DNA from: an uncultured Prevotellaceae bacterium
Lineage (GTDB): Bacteria; Bacteroidota; Bacteroidia; Bacteroidales; Bacteroidaceae
Reading direction: 5' to 3'
Assembly (NCBI GenBank): GCA_947168395.1
Contig: CAMVLT010000008.1
Location: 1-44,245, forward strand
DNA: 44,245 nt
Shown here: positions 1 through 8,162 of the stretch, piece after piece
Layout: every line of letters begins with the position of its first letter
Position numbering within the stretch: the first letter of the stretch is position 1
Translations under genes and position numbers: made by a program
Notes under the pieces: model-generated
Told to the model about the DNA's origin: nothing
Database searches by the model: none
What the model saw: only the letters and a program-made list of their open reading frames with translations

Positions 1-60
1 CTTGGAGTTAAGCTGACCGTTTGATTTGAGTACATATTATCTTACTTTTAGGTTTTGATA

Positions 61-336
61 TTATTTGTTATAATCCCGCTCATTTATGGGTGTAGACAGA
101 CTGATGAGTATCGTCAGCTGGTAGTTGCAGACAGCCTGCTCAGGCAGCTGGCTGAGATTCCAGCGTCCCTCCAGACCCAAGGACGGCCCCACCTGCTTGT
201 CACCAAAGTATTTCTGTGTAGGATAGGTGGCCCCTACTTTGACCTCCACCTCAAACGGCTTAACCTCGTTCTGTGCCGAGGCACTCATAGCAATGGTTGC
301 GGCAAGAGCCGCCAAAATGTTCTTCAAAAAGTTCAT
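61..336 (-). pseudogene. Truncated outer-membrane beta-barrel protein (N-terminal fragment)
   Basis: The 91-residue frame starts with a clear signal peptide (MNFLKNILAALAATIAMSASAQ) and continues with a porin-like first strand region (about residues 26-62, including EVKVGATYPTQ). After LSQLP near residue 63 the sequence stops looking like a barrel and ends 28 residues later. Bacteroidetes outer-membrane beta-barrel proteins are normally about 180-230 residues, so at least half is missing. The rest is not visible in another frame in the 60 bases left before the window edge, so a rearrangement or deletion is more likely than a simple frameshift. A promoter -7 box (TACTTTTG on the minus strand, 359-366) sits about 22 bases upstream of the start. 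The family call is inferred from the signal peptide and first strand only. Confidence 0.5.
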
Positions 337-358
337 CCTCTTATTTGTTTAGGGAGCG

Positions 359-366
359 CAAAAGTA
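359..366 (-). promoter_or_regulatory. Bacteroidetes -7 box for the truncated barrel gene
   Basis: The minus strand reads TACTTTTG, a match to TAnnTTTG, 23 bases before the start codon. No TTTG is visible at the expected -33 spacing. Confidence 0.5.
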
Positions 367-421
367 CGAAAAAAGAAGGAGAAAAGTGAATTCCCCCTTC
401 TATTTTATACTTACTTAACTA

Positions 422-970
422 CTACTTACTGTACTTGGTATATACTTCTCTGACGCTGACAGTCTTTGCATCCAGTTTCGGATAAACACCCCAAAAACCC
501 TGTATGACGGGCTCGGTTGTTGTATTATATATATCAGAGTAATCGGTAATAAACAAGTCAAGCACCAACCCGTCTTCCTCTTCACGAATCATGTGCGATG
601 TTATCTCACAAAACATCTTAATTTCTACACGCTGTCCTACAATAACGGTGTACTTAGAGAAGTCTATCTTCGGCAGCGTTCTGAGGTATGAACCACAGTA
701 TCTTGCTTCCATCTCTTCCTCACTATTAAAGATTAGGCAAGTGTTTTCCTGTTCGTATTGCTGATCAAAGAAATATGTTCCTTCATAGCTGACATGATTA
801 AAGAATGTAATGACAGACTCATCAAGATCTGTCTCTGGAGTAAAGACTCCTTTCGTATCCTGTAGATTGTTGGTCTGCTCAACATCTATCATCTGGTCAT
901 TGTCCCTGTCCTCACTACTGCATGCTGTAAAACTGACTGCAAGTGCCATAAGCATGTAACTCTTCTTCAT
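422..970 (-). CDS. Hypothetical lipoprotein
   Basis: A 182-residue protein with a short N-terminal hydrophobic stretch and a lipobox ending at Cys17 (SFTAC), followed by SSEDRDND, an acidic run typical of Bacteroidetes surface-exposed lipoproteins. The rest has no family I recognise; it is acidic, probably all-beta, with no membrane segment. It should be anchored in the outer membrane. A -7 box (TAATTTTG on the minus strand, 996-1003) lies 26 bases upstream and supports this start. It appears monocistronic. Base composition is lower in GC than the housekeeping genes downstream. Function unknown. Confidence 0.75.
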   Translation of the reverse strand: MKKSYMLMALAVSFTACSSEDRDNDQMIDVEQTNNLQDTKGVFTPETDLDESVITFFNHVSYEGTYFFDQQYEQENTCLIFNSEEEMEARYCGSYLRTLPKIDFSKYTVIVGQRVEIKMFCEITSHMIREEEDGLVLDLFITDYSDIYNTTTEPVIQGFWGVYPKLDAKTVSVREVYTKYSK

Positions 971-995
971 AATCCATTTAACGTTTAATTGATTG

Positions 996-1003
996 CAAAA
1001 TTA
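996..1003 (-). promoter_or_regulatory. -7 box for the lipoprotein gene
   Basis: The minus strand reads TAATTTTG, preceded by an AT-rich spacer. No exact TTTG was found 19-21 bases upstream. Confidence 0.5.
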
Positions 1004-1043
1004 TAAATTATTCTAAAATATAGCGCAGAAATTAACATTTTAT

Positions 1044-1268
1044 TTATTTTATTACGACTTTGTTCGTAACGACATTATCATAGATTTTTGTTTTTACGAT
1101 GTAAGTGCCTGCCCTCCAGTTAGTGGTTTTTATAATTGCTTGCCAACCATCAATATTTTTTTTAAAGACCTTTTGCCCTGTCAACCCATTATATATTTCG
1201 ACATCCCATGATGGATCCTTGTCACAGCCATAGTCTTGTTCAATAATAAGTAAATAGCTTTCTTTTTC
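1044..1268 (-). pseudogene. Orphan type IX secretion C-terminal sorting-domain fragment
   Basis: An open frame of about 75 codons has no in-frame start codon (an in-frame TAA lies directly upstream at 1272-1274). It reads as a T9SS type A sorting-domain tail: WDVEIYNGLTGQKVF, then WRAGTYIVK, ending VTNKVVIK before TAA. The known domain has a strand with LxGxxV, a W/L-xxGxYxxx motif and a final K-rich strand, all seen here. The passenger domain is absent. It is best read as the leftover 3' end of a deleted secreted protein gene. Too short and start-less to appear as an ordinary ORF. Confidence 0.55.
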
Positions 1269-1274
1269 ATTTTA

Positions 1275-1459
1275 ATACTTTTTGATTACTGTTTCTCTAT
1301 GCGAAATTAGTTAATCATACAGAACCTTGCAAGTTTTTTGTTGAAAAACTTTTTTTAACGATTACAATTTGACAACACCTAATTAGTTAGTAATAAGCAT
1401 ATTATGGTTATTCTTGCGGATAAAAATGGGCAAAATTGTAACATGGTTCATCTTAACGG
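1275..1459. other. AT-rich intergenic stretch, nothing recognised
   Basis: Between the sorting-domain remnant and the promoter of the TPR regulator I see only AT-rich sequence with poly-T/poly-A runs, no open frame and no hairpin of note. Confidence 0.5.
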
Positions 1460-1491
1460 TTTGTAAAAATGCGCAGAAATTTATAATTTTG
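1460..1491 (+). promoter_or_regulatory. Full promoter of the TPR/HTH regulator
   Basis: TTTG at 1460-1463, a 20-base spacer, then TAATTTTG at 1484-1491: an exact match to the Bacteroidetes primary sigma consensus. The transcript should start near 1496-1498, giving a leader of only 10-20 bases before the start codon. Confidence 0.8.
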
Positions 1492-1508
1492 CATAGTCTA
1501 TTTCAGAA

Positions 1509-3128
1509 ATGGTGGTGATGACACGAACAATCATCTTAGGACTTTTGACAATCGTGCTTGCTGGTTGTAATCACCCAAAAAGTCATGTATATGACAAGCT
1601 TGTCACGATTGACAGCCTGCTTAAGAACGAGCAGGTGGATTCAGCATTATATTTGTTAGACCGTGTTGATCTGAGTAGCTGTGATGAAGAGTGTGTGGCT
1701 TATTATCATTTGCTCTTACCTCAAGCTCTATATAAAGACTATCAATTTATAGAATCAGACTCTTTGATTAGAATTGCGGTAAATTATTATAGAGAAACAG
1801 AAGATTATCATAAACTTGCGCAAGCATTATTATATGATGGTGATATTCTGTATGATGCTGGAAAACCAGTAGAAGCTATGAAAATGATGAAAGAGGCAGA
1901 AGCAGTGGTCATAAATGTGAATGATGACATTTTGCGTCATAACATCTTTTTTCAAATAGCAAGTATCAATTCTTATAGTAATGAGAAACAATTAGCGTTG
2001 GATTATATTAGGAAAGCATTGGCATGTTCAATACGTTCTGGTAAAAAGGATCATCTGGCCTATGATTATCAAAACTGTTCTGTGTATTTTTACAATCTTG
2101 GTGATATTGATAGTTGTCGTTACTATATAGACAAATGTATCTCTTTAATCGAGAATATACCAATAGAACCAGCAACTAATAGAGCAAGGATATGGAAAAG
2201 TATGGGTTTTGCCTATTATGGAATTGACAAAGACAAGTCATTATTCTGTTTAGAGAAAGCCATAGAGTTGTCACCTGTGGCAGATGCATATAGTGCATTG
2301 GCAAGGTTATATCTTGAAAGTGAGGATACAGTCAGAGCAAAATCGATGTTAAAAGAGTGTATTACAGCTGATGGCTCTCTACTTGTGAAATCTGAAGGCA
2401 TTATGCTACTCAGCCAGATAGAACAACAGCAAGGTAACCATAAATGGGCGGTGGAACTGTCGCATCGAGCATACGCGCTGAAAGATTCTCTGACTCGGCA
2501 ACAGCAGGAGGACAACATCAAGGCACAACAGATAGCATTCGACCGCAGGGTGGAGAGCGAGCGGGCGGCAACGGTCAGGCGATGGCTGTGGGCTGGTATT
2601 GCCATTGCCATTCTGATTGGTGTTGTGGCGGTAACTATTGTTCTGTATCGGTGGAACAAAACGCGCAGGCGACTGGCTGAGGAAAGGCGGCAGGTAGAAC
2701 AGTTACAGGCCGAGGAGCAGCAGGTGAACAAAGAGCTAAGCAAGACGAAAAACGCGGTGGAACGGCTGAAGCGTGCTCAACAGGAGCAAGACAAGGCCAT
2801 GAACAGTCAGCAGCGGGAGTGGCAACAGCTTGGGAAAGCCATGGCGCACGGACATCAACTGTTTATGGAACTGACCAGTGGCGGGAACATCAGGCAGTGG
2901 ACGAGTGTCGACTTCAAGGACTTCCGCATTTACTACGACTGTGTGGATAGTACTTTTGCCGAAACTATTGCCCAAAACTACGACCAATTGTCGCCAAACC
3001 TTTACTTATTATCCGTATTGGAGCATTTAGGAAAGAGCGACGAGTACATCATGACCACAATGGGTCTGACCTTAGGGGCACTGCGCACCACCCGTTCGCG
3101 GCTGAACCAGAAGCAAAAGGACGCTTAA
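1509..3128 (+). CDS. Membrane-spanning TPR sensor with C-terminal HTH-like domain
   Basis: A 539-residue protein. The N-terminus has a lipoprotein-type signal ending in LAGC (Cys19), followed by tetratricopeptide-like helical repeats to about residue 350. A transmembrane segment follows (about 358-381, WLWAGIAIAILIG...), then a charged coiled coil (about 385-440) and a C-terminal helical region with LGKSDEYIMTTMG and LRTTRSRLNQ that resembles a helix-turn-helix. This layout is common among Bacteroidetes one-protein membrane regulators: TPRs outside the inner membrane, DNA-binding tail in the cytoplasm. ATG at 1518 (MTRTII) is an equally plausible start and is closer to typical signal peptides. 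The 5' half is AT-rich and the 3' half is not (20 of 60 G+C at 1801-1860; 32 of 60 at 2701-2760), suggesting a chimeric gene. Target genes unknown. Confidence 0.75.
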   Translation: MVVMTRTIILGLLTIVLAGCNHPKSHVYDKLVTIDSLLKNEQVDSALYLLDRVDLSSCDEECVAYYHLLLPQALYKDYQFIESDSLIRIAVNYYRETEDYHKLAQALLYDGDILYDAGKPVEAMKMMKEAEAVVINVNDDILRHNIFFQIASINSYSNEKQLALDYIRKALACSIRSGKKDHLAYDYQNCSVYFYNLGDIDSCRYYIDKCISLIENIPIEPATNRARIWKSMGFAYYGIDKDKSLFCLEKAIELSPVADAYSALARLYLESEDTVRAKSMLKECITADGSLLVKSEGIMLLSQIEQQQGNHKWAVELSHRAYALKDSLTRQQQEDNIKAQQIAFDRRVESERAATVRRWLWAGIAIAILIGVVAVTIVLYRWNKTRRRLAEERRQVEQLQAEEQQVNKELSKTKNAVERLKRAQQEQDKAMNSQQREWQQLGKAMAHGHQLFMELTSGGNIRQWTSVDFKDFRIYYDCVDSTFAETIAQNYDQLSPNLYLLSVLEHLGKSDEYIMTTMGLTLGALRTTRSRLNQKQKDA

Positions 3129-3273
3129 CATCGGACTGCAGCCAATCGTTGTCATAATGCTCAAAACAGAAATAGCGGAACGATTCTTTCACCTTATCAA
3201 TATCCATCTCATAAACATTGACAATGCCCGTCTCCTCCCTAATCCGCTGCATCCGTTCTGCCCAAGATTCGGC
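3129..3273 (-). pseudogene. Coding remnant of unknown family
   Basis: On the minus strand a frame reading ESWAERMQRIREETGIVNVY and then EMDIDKVKESFRYFCFEHYD has protein-like composition. It is closed upstream by two TAG codons (first at 3274-3276) and runs downstream into the antisense of the TPR gene. No complete gene can be built from it. A separate short frame further upstream (MNLKGLIAEQW...) ends before joining it. I cannot name the family. The rest of the 3274-3448 gap shows nothing I can support. Confidence 0.3.
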
Positions 3274-3448
3274 CTATACCTACACGATGAAGCAAAGATG
3301 TTGCGCAGTTGCACATCTGAAGGATAGCAGTATCCATTGTTCGGCAATCAAACCTTTAAGGTTCATGTTCGTTGTCATGCCATCTGAGGTTGTGTGTGCA
3401 AAGATACAAAAGATATTTCATATTACAACCAAAGAAGCCAATGAAGAA

Positions 3449-4660
3449 TTAAAGATGCAGGGTGTGGCCCATGCGCTCCTTCTTGGTCTTCAGGTAACGA
3501 TAGTCATACTCGTTGGGTGTCACCTCGATAGGCACATTCTCGACGATTTCCAGTCCGTAGGCTTCGAGACCGACTCGCTTGGTGGGGTTGTTGGTCATCA
3601 GGCGCATCTTGTGAATGCCTAAGTGGCGCAGCATCTGGGCACCACAACCGTAGTCGCGCTCATCGGGCTTGAAGCCGAGGTGGACGTTGGCCTCGACGGT
3701 GTCGAGTCCCTCCTCTTGCAGTTTGTAGGCGGCAATCTTGTTCATCAGACCGATGCCGCGACCCTCCTGCTGCATATAGACGACCACGCCCTTGCCCTCC
3801 TTCTCAATCATCTGAAGTGACTTGTGCAGCTGCTCGCCGCAGTCGCAGCGCAGAGAGCCGAGGATGTCGCCAGTGGCGCAGCTGGAATGGACGCGAACCA
3901 GCACGGGTTCATCCTCAGTCCACTCGCCCTTGATGAGGGCCATGTGCTCCAGTCCGTTGCTTTTCTGCCTGAAAGGTATCAGCTGGAAATGACCATAGCG
4001 GGTAGGCATATCCACACGGCTGCCAACCTCGATGAGCGACTCCTTCTGCAGCCGGTAGGCTATCAAATCCCTGATACTGATAATCTTCAAATGGTGTACC
4101 CTGCCAAACTCTACCAGTTCGGGCAGACGGGCCATCGTGCCGTCGTCGTTCATGATTTCCATCAGTGCACCGGCCGGATAAAGTCCCGCCAGTTTACAGA
4201 GGTCGACGGCTGCTTCCGTATGACCAGAGCGGCGCAGCACGCCATTGTCCTGGGCATAGAGGGGGTTAATGTGACCTGGACGGCCAAAGGTCTGAGGTGT
4301 GGATGCCGGGTCGGCCAGCGCACGGATGGTGGCGGCTCGGTCGTAGGCCGAGACACCGGTGGTGCAGCCTTCCAGTTTGTCAACGGTAACGGTGAAGGGG
4401 GTTCCCAATACCGAGGTGTTGTCCTGCACCTGATGGGGCAGGTCCAGTTCTTCGCTACGGCTGATGGTGATGGGGGCACAAAGTACGCCACGGGCATATT
4501 TCAGCATGAAGTTCACCATCTCAGGCGTTATCTTTTCAGCGGCACATATCAGGTCGCCCTCGTTTTCGCGGTCTTCATCGTCAACAACAATGACGAACTT
4601 TCCCTCGCGGAAATCGTCGACGGCCTCGTCGATGGTGTTCAGTTTGATTCTTTCGTTCAT
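3449..4660 (-). CDS. ribBA: Bifunctional 3,4-dihydroxy-2-butanone-4-phosphate synthase / GTP cyclohydrolase II
   Basis: A 403-residue cytoplasmic enzyme providing both precursors of riboflavin: RibB converts ribulose 5-phosphate to dihydroxybutanone phosphate, and RibA opens GTP. The RibB domain (about 1-200) shows the acidic loop [11 protein letters not shown] (27-37) and [12 protein letters not shown]. The RibA domain (about 205-403) shows the zinc-binding region [20 protein letters not shown] with three cysteines, and [11 protein letters not shown]. Both active-site sets look intact and the length is typical of the fusion. It lies 21 bases downstream of the LptF/G permease gene on the same strand and is probably cotranscribed with it. 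I saw no FMN riboswitch upstream. Confidence 0.96.
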   Translation of the reverse strand: MNERIKLNTIDEAVDDFREGKFVIVVDDEDRENEGDLICAAEKITPEMVNFMLKYARGVLCAPITISRSEELDLPHQVQDNTSVLGTPFTVTVDKLEGCTTGVSAYDRAATIRALADPASTPQTFGRPGHINPLYAQDNGVLRRSGHTEAAVDLCKLAGLYPAGALMEIMNDDGTMARLPELVEFGRVHHLKIISIRDLIAYRLQKESLIEVGSRVDMPTRYGHFQLIPFRQKSNGLEHMALIKGEWTEDEPVLVRVHSSCATGDILGSLRCDCGEQLHKSLQMIEKEGKGVVVYMQQEGRGIGLMNKIAAYKLQEEGLDTVEANVHLGFKPDERDYGCGAQMLRHLGIHKMRLMTNNPTKRVGLEAYGLEIVENVPIEVTPNEYDYRYLKTKKERMGHTLHL

Positions 4661-4681
4661 ATTATATATAAGTATACATAT

Positions 4682-6610
4682 TTATAATATATCAGTAATG
4701 GGGGAATGCTTGGTCGACAAATCGAGAGCACGAGGGATGATGCGCTCGCTGGTGTTGCGGATAATGCGCAAATCTTTGTAAAGACGCAAGCGGAAACGTA
4801 TCATACGGAAGTAAAAGAAGATGCCGATGGGCAGCACCAGTCCCGTGACGACATTCATCCACTTGCGGCGGAAAGGCCGTGTGTGGGCATGAGTGGCAAT
4901 AATGGGATAGTGGTTCAGCTCTGTCAGTATCAGCTTGTCTCTCGTGTAGCCCAAGTCTTCGATAGCCGTTTCGAGTGCTGTATTTATTTTCTCTATTTCC
5001 TGGTCGTCGCCTGCGTGGAAGAACACGTTGATGGGGTTCGGCCAGTATAACAACTTGTGCTCCATGCTGTATTCTTCGATTTCCTTGCATACGTTGAGCA
5101 GCAGGTCGACATCGAGGTCGTACTTCGGGTCTTCGATGATGACCTCCTTTCGGGTGATGTTCCGCTTCATGCGCAGGCCGAGCATGCGGCGTAGCAGTTC
5201 CTTATACAGATCGATGTTGAACACCACTGAGTCGTTGTTGGCCTTGTAAGTGAAGAACACGGCCAGCGGTGTCAGCACCATCATGGGGATGCCCTTGCCA
5301 AACCATACCGTCCACTCGTCGGCACGGGCCATTCGCATGCCGGAAGCATCAAAAATGTAGAAGATGATGAACACCAGCACGGAGATGATGACGGGCACAC
5401 CAAGACCGCCTTTGCGGATGATGGCTCCTAACGGAGCCCCGATAAAGAAGAAGATGATACACGACAGCGCCAACGAGAAGCGGTTGATGGCTTCCATCTG
5501 GTGCAGGCGTTCGCGGCGGTTGATGTCGAACGAGTAGTCGCTCTTCATGTTTAGGTCGTACATCTCGGACTGTGCCCTCTCCATAGCCCTTTGCACGACT
5601 AAGCGTCTCTTGTCCGATGACAGCTTGCTGTAGAGCGTGTCGTAGTCAGCCTTTCCAGAGGCAGCCTGCGCATAGGCTTTCAAAGAGTCCTTTTTCGACA
5701 GCGGAACCATGTTGAATGTCCTGTAACGAGCATCTCGCTCAAAGGTGCGTCCTATGGAGTCGTTGAAGATGACGATGGAGTCGAGGTCGGTCAATATCTG
5801 GTCAATACTCTTCGAACGGGCATCGGCAGCAATACCTGTCTCGTCGGCCAGATTAAATTCGCTGTCGAAGTCAAGCACTATCTGTTTCTGGGTGAAAGTC
5901 TCACGACGGTAAGGCACGTTAGCCGAGCCTCCCAACTCCTGCGACTGCATGTTCTCAAACCATTCTCCGCTATACAGGGTGAGCAGCAGATGCTTTTTCT
6001 CCGCCGTCGATTGCATCATACCCGAGTCCGCCAAGATGATGGCCTGATCTTCATAGCTGTTGGTGCGACGGTAAATCATAATGCCGTACAACACGCCCGT
6101 CTCCAAGTTCTTCTTCTGGACGTATAGGTTGGAATTGGGTATGCCGTCATAGAAAATACCCTCAGGTATCTCCACCTCCGGACTCTTTTGCTTCACCGAC
6201 AACAGCAGCTGGTAGAACGACTCGTAAGCCTTTGGGCCTACAACATCCTGAAAATAAAACGACACGCCCGCTATGAGCAGTACAATGACAATGAGTGAAC
6301 GCGAAGCCTGCAGCAACGAGATGCCCGCCGCCTTGATAGCCGTCAGTTCAGAACTCTCGCCCAAGTTACCAAACACTATCAGCGAAGACAACAGGATAGC
6401 TAACGGGAAAGCCTGTGGCATCAGCATCAGTCCCATGTACCAGAAGAACTGGGCCATAATTTCCATCGAGAGACCTTTGCCTATCAGTTCGTCCACATAG
6501 CGCCACAAGAACTGCATCATCAGCACAAACTGGCAGATGAAGAAGGCTCCCATGAACAGTTGCAGGAACTGCTTGGCTACAAATATATCAAGTTTCTTGA
6601 TGCGAAACAT
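4682..6610 (-). CDS. LptF/LptG (YjgP/YjgQ) family permease with C-terminal extension
   Basis: A 642-residue inner-membrane protein of the lipopolysaccharide export complex, which works with LptB ATPase to extract LPS. The N-terminus begins [16 protein letters not shown], followed by the usual N-terminal membrane helices, a periplasmic jellyroll region (about 130-290) and C-terminal helices around residues 370-460. After these comes an extension of about 180 residues rich in charged sequence, with one more hydrophobic segment ([18 protein letters not shown], near 580-597). The 640-residue form is the usual Bacteroidetes version; proteobacterial LptF/G are about 360. A -7 box (TAACTTTG, minus strand, 6633-6640) is 23 bases upstream. 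ribBA follows after 21 bases. Confidence 0.9.
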   Translation of the reverse strand: MFRIKKLDIFVAKQFLQLFMGAFFICQFVLMMQFLWRYVDELIGKGLSMEIMAQFFWYMGLMLMPQAFPLAILLSSLIVFGNLGESSELTAIKAAGISLLQASRSLIVIVLLIAGVSFYFQDVVGPKAYESFYQLLLSVKQKSPEVEIPEGIFYDGIPNSNLYVQKKNLETGVLYGIMIYRRTNSYEDQAIILADSGMMQSTAEKKHLLLTLYSGEWFENMQSQELGGSANVPYRRETFTQKQIVLDFDSEFNLADETGIAADARSKSIDQILTDLDSIVIFNDSIGRTFERDARYRTFNMVPLSKKDSLKAYAQAASGKADYDTLYSKLSSDKRRLVVQRAMERAQSEMYDLNMKSDYSFDINRRERLHQMEAINRFSLALSCIIFFFIGAPLGAIIRKGGLGVPVIISVLVFIIFYIFDASGMRMARADEWTVWFGKGIPMMVLTPLAVFFTYKANNDSVVFNIDLYKELLRRMLGLRMKRNITRKEVIIEDPKYDLDVDLLLNVCKEIEEYSMEHKLLYWPNPINVFFHAGDDQEIEKINTALETAIEDLGYTRDKLILTELNHYPIIATHAHTRPFRRKWMNVVTGLVLPIGIFFYFRMIRFRLRLYKDLRIIRNTSERIIPRALDLSTKHSPITDIL

Positions 6611-6632
6611 TGCACTTTTTGATTTTAAGGTG

Positions 6633-6640
6633 CAAAGTTA
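6633..6640 (-). promoter_or_regulatory. -7 box for the lptFG-ribBA operon
   Basis: The minus strand reads TAACTTTG. No exact TTTG is seen at the -33 position, so it is a partial match. It separates this operon from the START-like gene upstream. Confidence 0.5.
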
Positions 6641-6708
6641 CTACAAAAAAATCAGAGTACGCTATTTAGTTTTATAATTTTATCATTTTTAAGGCTTCAA
6701 CTATCCCG

Positions 6709-7116
6709 CTAAAGGCCGCTGACCTGATGCAATCTTTCCATATTTCCGTCCCACAGGTCGTGCAAATCCTCTACGTCTTCCGGCAACGCATAATCTGTCA
6801 CGTAAAGACACAACTCGTCAGTCAGTTCGCTCTTTCCGATGCGCATTTCCCAATAAGCTTCAGGATCGTCCTCATTGACCCATTGCAAGCGGATGAGGTT
6901 GTTCTTCTGACGTTCCAGGATCTTAGCCTCCAGTGTGTGGTGCTCAGTCCATACTTCGCCCCAAGTAAGCGATATGACATCGTCTTCAAGTTCCTCGATA
7001 TGGTCAGCCAACCATCTTTCCAACCCGTGTGCAGTACTAATCTGTTCCCACACGATGTTGGGCGATTTCGTTCTCAGAGGATATTCAATATTCAGTCTTT
7101 GCTTTGTAGTATTCAT
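6709..7116 (-). CDS. START-like / SRPBCC-fold domain protein
   Basis: A cytoplasmic protein of 135 residues from the chosen start (MNTTKQRLNIEYPLR). It has the START-like pattern: an N-terminal strand, then SPNIVWEQISTAHGLERWLAD, in which the first helix leads to GLxxWxAD, then alternating strands and a final helix (DLWDGNMERLHQVSGL). Family members bind hydrophobic ligands in other systems; the ligand here is unknown. A longer frame to 7152 is possible through TTG, but the promoter -7 box (7150-7157) overlaps that upstream start, so ATG at 7114-7116 is the real one. Confidence 0.8.
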   Translation of the reverse strand: MNTTKQRLNIEYPLRTKSPNIVWEQISTAHGLERWLADHIEELEDDVISLTWGEVWTEHHTLEAKILERQKNNLIRLQWVNEDDPEAYWEMRIGKSELTDELCLYVTDYALPEDVEDLHDLWDGNMERLHQVSGL

Positions 7117-7149
7117 GCCTATCCAGGTTAGTATTCCATAATCTTGGGG

Positions 7150-7157
7150 CAAATTTA
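7150..7157 (-). promoter_or_regulatory. -7 box for the START-like gene
   Basis: The minus strand reads TAAATTTG, 33 bases upstream of the chosen ATG. It rules out the longer reading frame beginning at 7152. Confidence 0.55.
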
Positions 7158-7197
7158 CGACTTTTTTCTTAAAAATGAAAATATTTTCGTAGGAAAT

Positions 7198-7228
7198 TTT
7201 GCTAATTCAAAAAATAATGTTACCTTTG
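7198..7228 (+). promoter_or_regulatory. Promoter of tRNA-Met
   Basis: TTTG at 7198-7201, a 19-base spacer and TACCTTTG at 7221-7228: an exact consensus match. The 5' end of the mature tRNA is only 19 bases after the -7 box. Confidence 0.85.
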
Positions 7229-7246
7229 CACCCGCAAATCAAGAAT

Positions 7247-7323
7247 GGCGGGATAGCTCAGCTGGTTAGAGCGCATGATTCATAATCATGAGGTCGCCGG
7301 TTCAATCCCGGCTCCCGCTACCA
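7247..7323 (+). tRNA. tRNA-Met (anticodon CAT)
   Basis: The cloverleaf closes fully. The acceptor stem GGCGGGA pairs with TCCCGCT (first pair G-U), the D stem is GCTC/GAGC, the anticodon stem CATGA/TCATG has loop TTCATAA, and the T stem is GCCGG/CCGGC with loop TTCAATC. Discriminator A is followed by an encoded CCA. A CAT anticodon can also belong to the lysidine-modified isoleucine tRNA; an elongator methionine tRNA is the more likely identity. It is a single tRNA gene with its own promoter and terminator. Confidence 0.95.
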
Positions 7324-7336
7324 AAGATGATTCCTA

Positions 7337-7370
7337 AAAAAGCAGTTACGAACGTTCGTAACTGCTTTTT
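7337..7370. terminator. Bidirectional terminator, perfect 17-bp palindrome
   Basis: Two 17-base arms (left arm 7337-7353, AAAAAGCAGTTACGAAC) are exact reverse complements with no unpaired loop. The A-run on one side and the T-run on the other give a U-tract in both directions. It serves tRNA-Met (plus) and the cytidylate-kinase-like gene (minus), which converge here. Confidence 0.9.
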
Positions 7371-7403
7371 CTTATCTCACACTGATTTGGGGCCACCGCT
7401 TTG

Positions 7404-8042
7404 TTAACCTATGTACTGCATAATCATGTCAGCGATTTCCTCTTCCGTCTTGCCGTCTGCGGTAATGATGAGCTGGTAGTTACGGGTGTCGTAACGCGAG
7501 GTGCCAGTGTACTTCTTGACGTAGTTCTCGCGCATCTTGTCCACCTTTTCGATTTTCTTGCGGGCCTCGTCCTCGGTTATGTTCTGCTTGCGGGCCACAC
7601 GCGCCATTCGGAACTCCTTCGAGGCCTGAATGAGGATACTCAGGTGGTTGGGATGGTAACGGAATACATGGAAGCCACTGCGACCTGCCACGACACACGA
7701 TCCCTCGACAGCGAGGTCCTGCAGTATCAGCGTCTCGGTCTTAAACATCTCGTCGGTGGTCGGCAGGTCGGTTGCATTACCCTTCTTCGGCAGGTAGTAG
7801 TCCATACTTATGCCAGAGTCTATCTTCAGGATACGCTCCACGTCGGCCCACCAACTGTGCTTGTGGCCCTTCATCCGCTCAATTTCCTCGACTGTGAGGT
7901 TGTATTTCTCCTGCAAAGCCTTTATGACTACCTTGTCATAGAAAGGCACGCCTAACTTCTCTGCCAACAGGCGGCCAACGGTGCGACCGCCACTTCCTAA
8001 CTCACGGTTAATAGTGATTACAAATTGCTCGTTCTTATTCAT
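7404..8042 (-). CDS. Cytidylate kinase-like family protein
   Basis: A 212-residue cytoplasmic P-loop protein. The nucleotide-binding loop is in the N-terminal segment TINRELGSGGRTVGRLLAEKL (about 9-29), the pattern of the cytidylate-kinase-like family in Bacteroidetes. It has an Arg-rich lid region (RMARVARKQNITEDEARKKI, about 145-165) and the motif GRSGFHVFR. The true substrate of this family is not established, and the classical cmk is a different gene, so I do not give a symbol. It is monocistronic and ends at the shared palindromic terminator. No convincing promoter box is visible upstream. Confidence 0.85.
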   Translation of the reverse strand: MNKNEQFVITINRELGSGGRTVGRLLAEKLGVPFYDKVVIKALQEKYNLTVEEIERMKGHKHSWWADVERILKIDSGISMDYYLPKKGNATDLPTTDEMFKTETLILQDLAVEGSCVVAGRSGFHVFRYHPNHLSILIQASKEFRMARVARKQNITEDEARKKIEKVDKMRENYVKKYTGTSRYDTRNYQLIITADGKTEEEIADMIMQYIG

Positions 8043-8106
8043 TGCTTTATTATGATTATATGTCTGTTCGAGTACACAACTGCAGATAATAAATCTGTTC
8101 AGAAAA

Positions 8107-8139
8107 CTCCCGGCACTGCGTGATTGGTAGTACCGGGAG
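8107..8139 (-). terminator. Terminator after the BACON/OB-fold lipoprotein gene
   Basis: CTCCCGG and CCGGGAG arms enclose a 19-base loop that can pair further (ACT/AGT). On the minus strand the stem is followed by TTTTC. Confidence 0.7.
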
Positions 8140-8162
8140 CTTAGGGTTTATATCAGCGCAGA

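Noticed and set aside
4660..4681. FMN riboswitch upstream of ribBA
   Set aside because: Only 21 bases separate ribBA from the gene before it; no space or motif.
3824..4687. 287-residue open frame on the plus strand opposite ribBA
   Set aside because: Antisense shadow of a conserved gene in GC-rich DNA; no promoter or family pattern.
7117..7152. Longer START-like protein beginning at 7152
   Set aside because: TTG start overlapping the promoter -7 box; the ATG at 7116 fits the family start.
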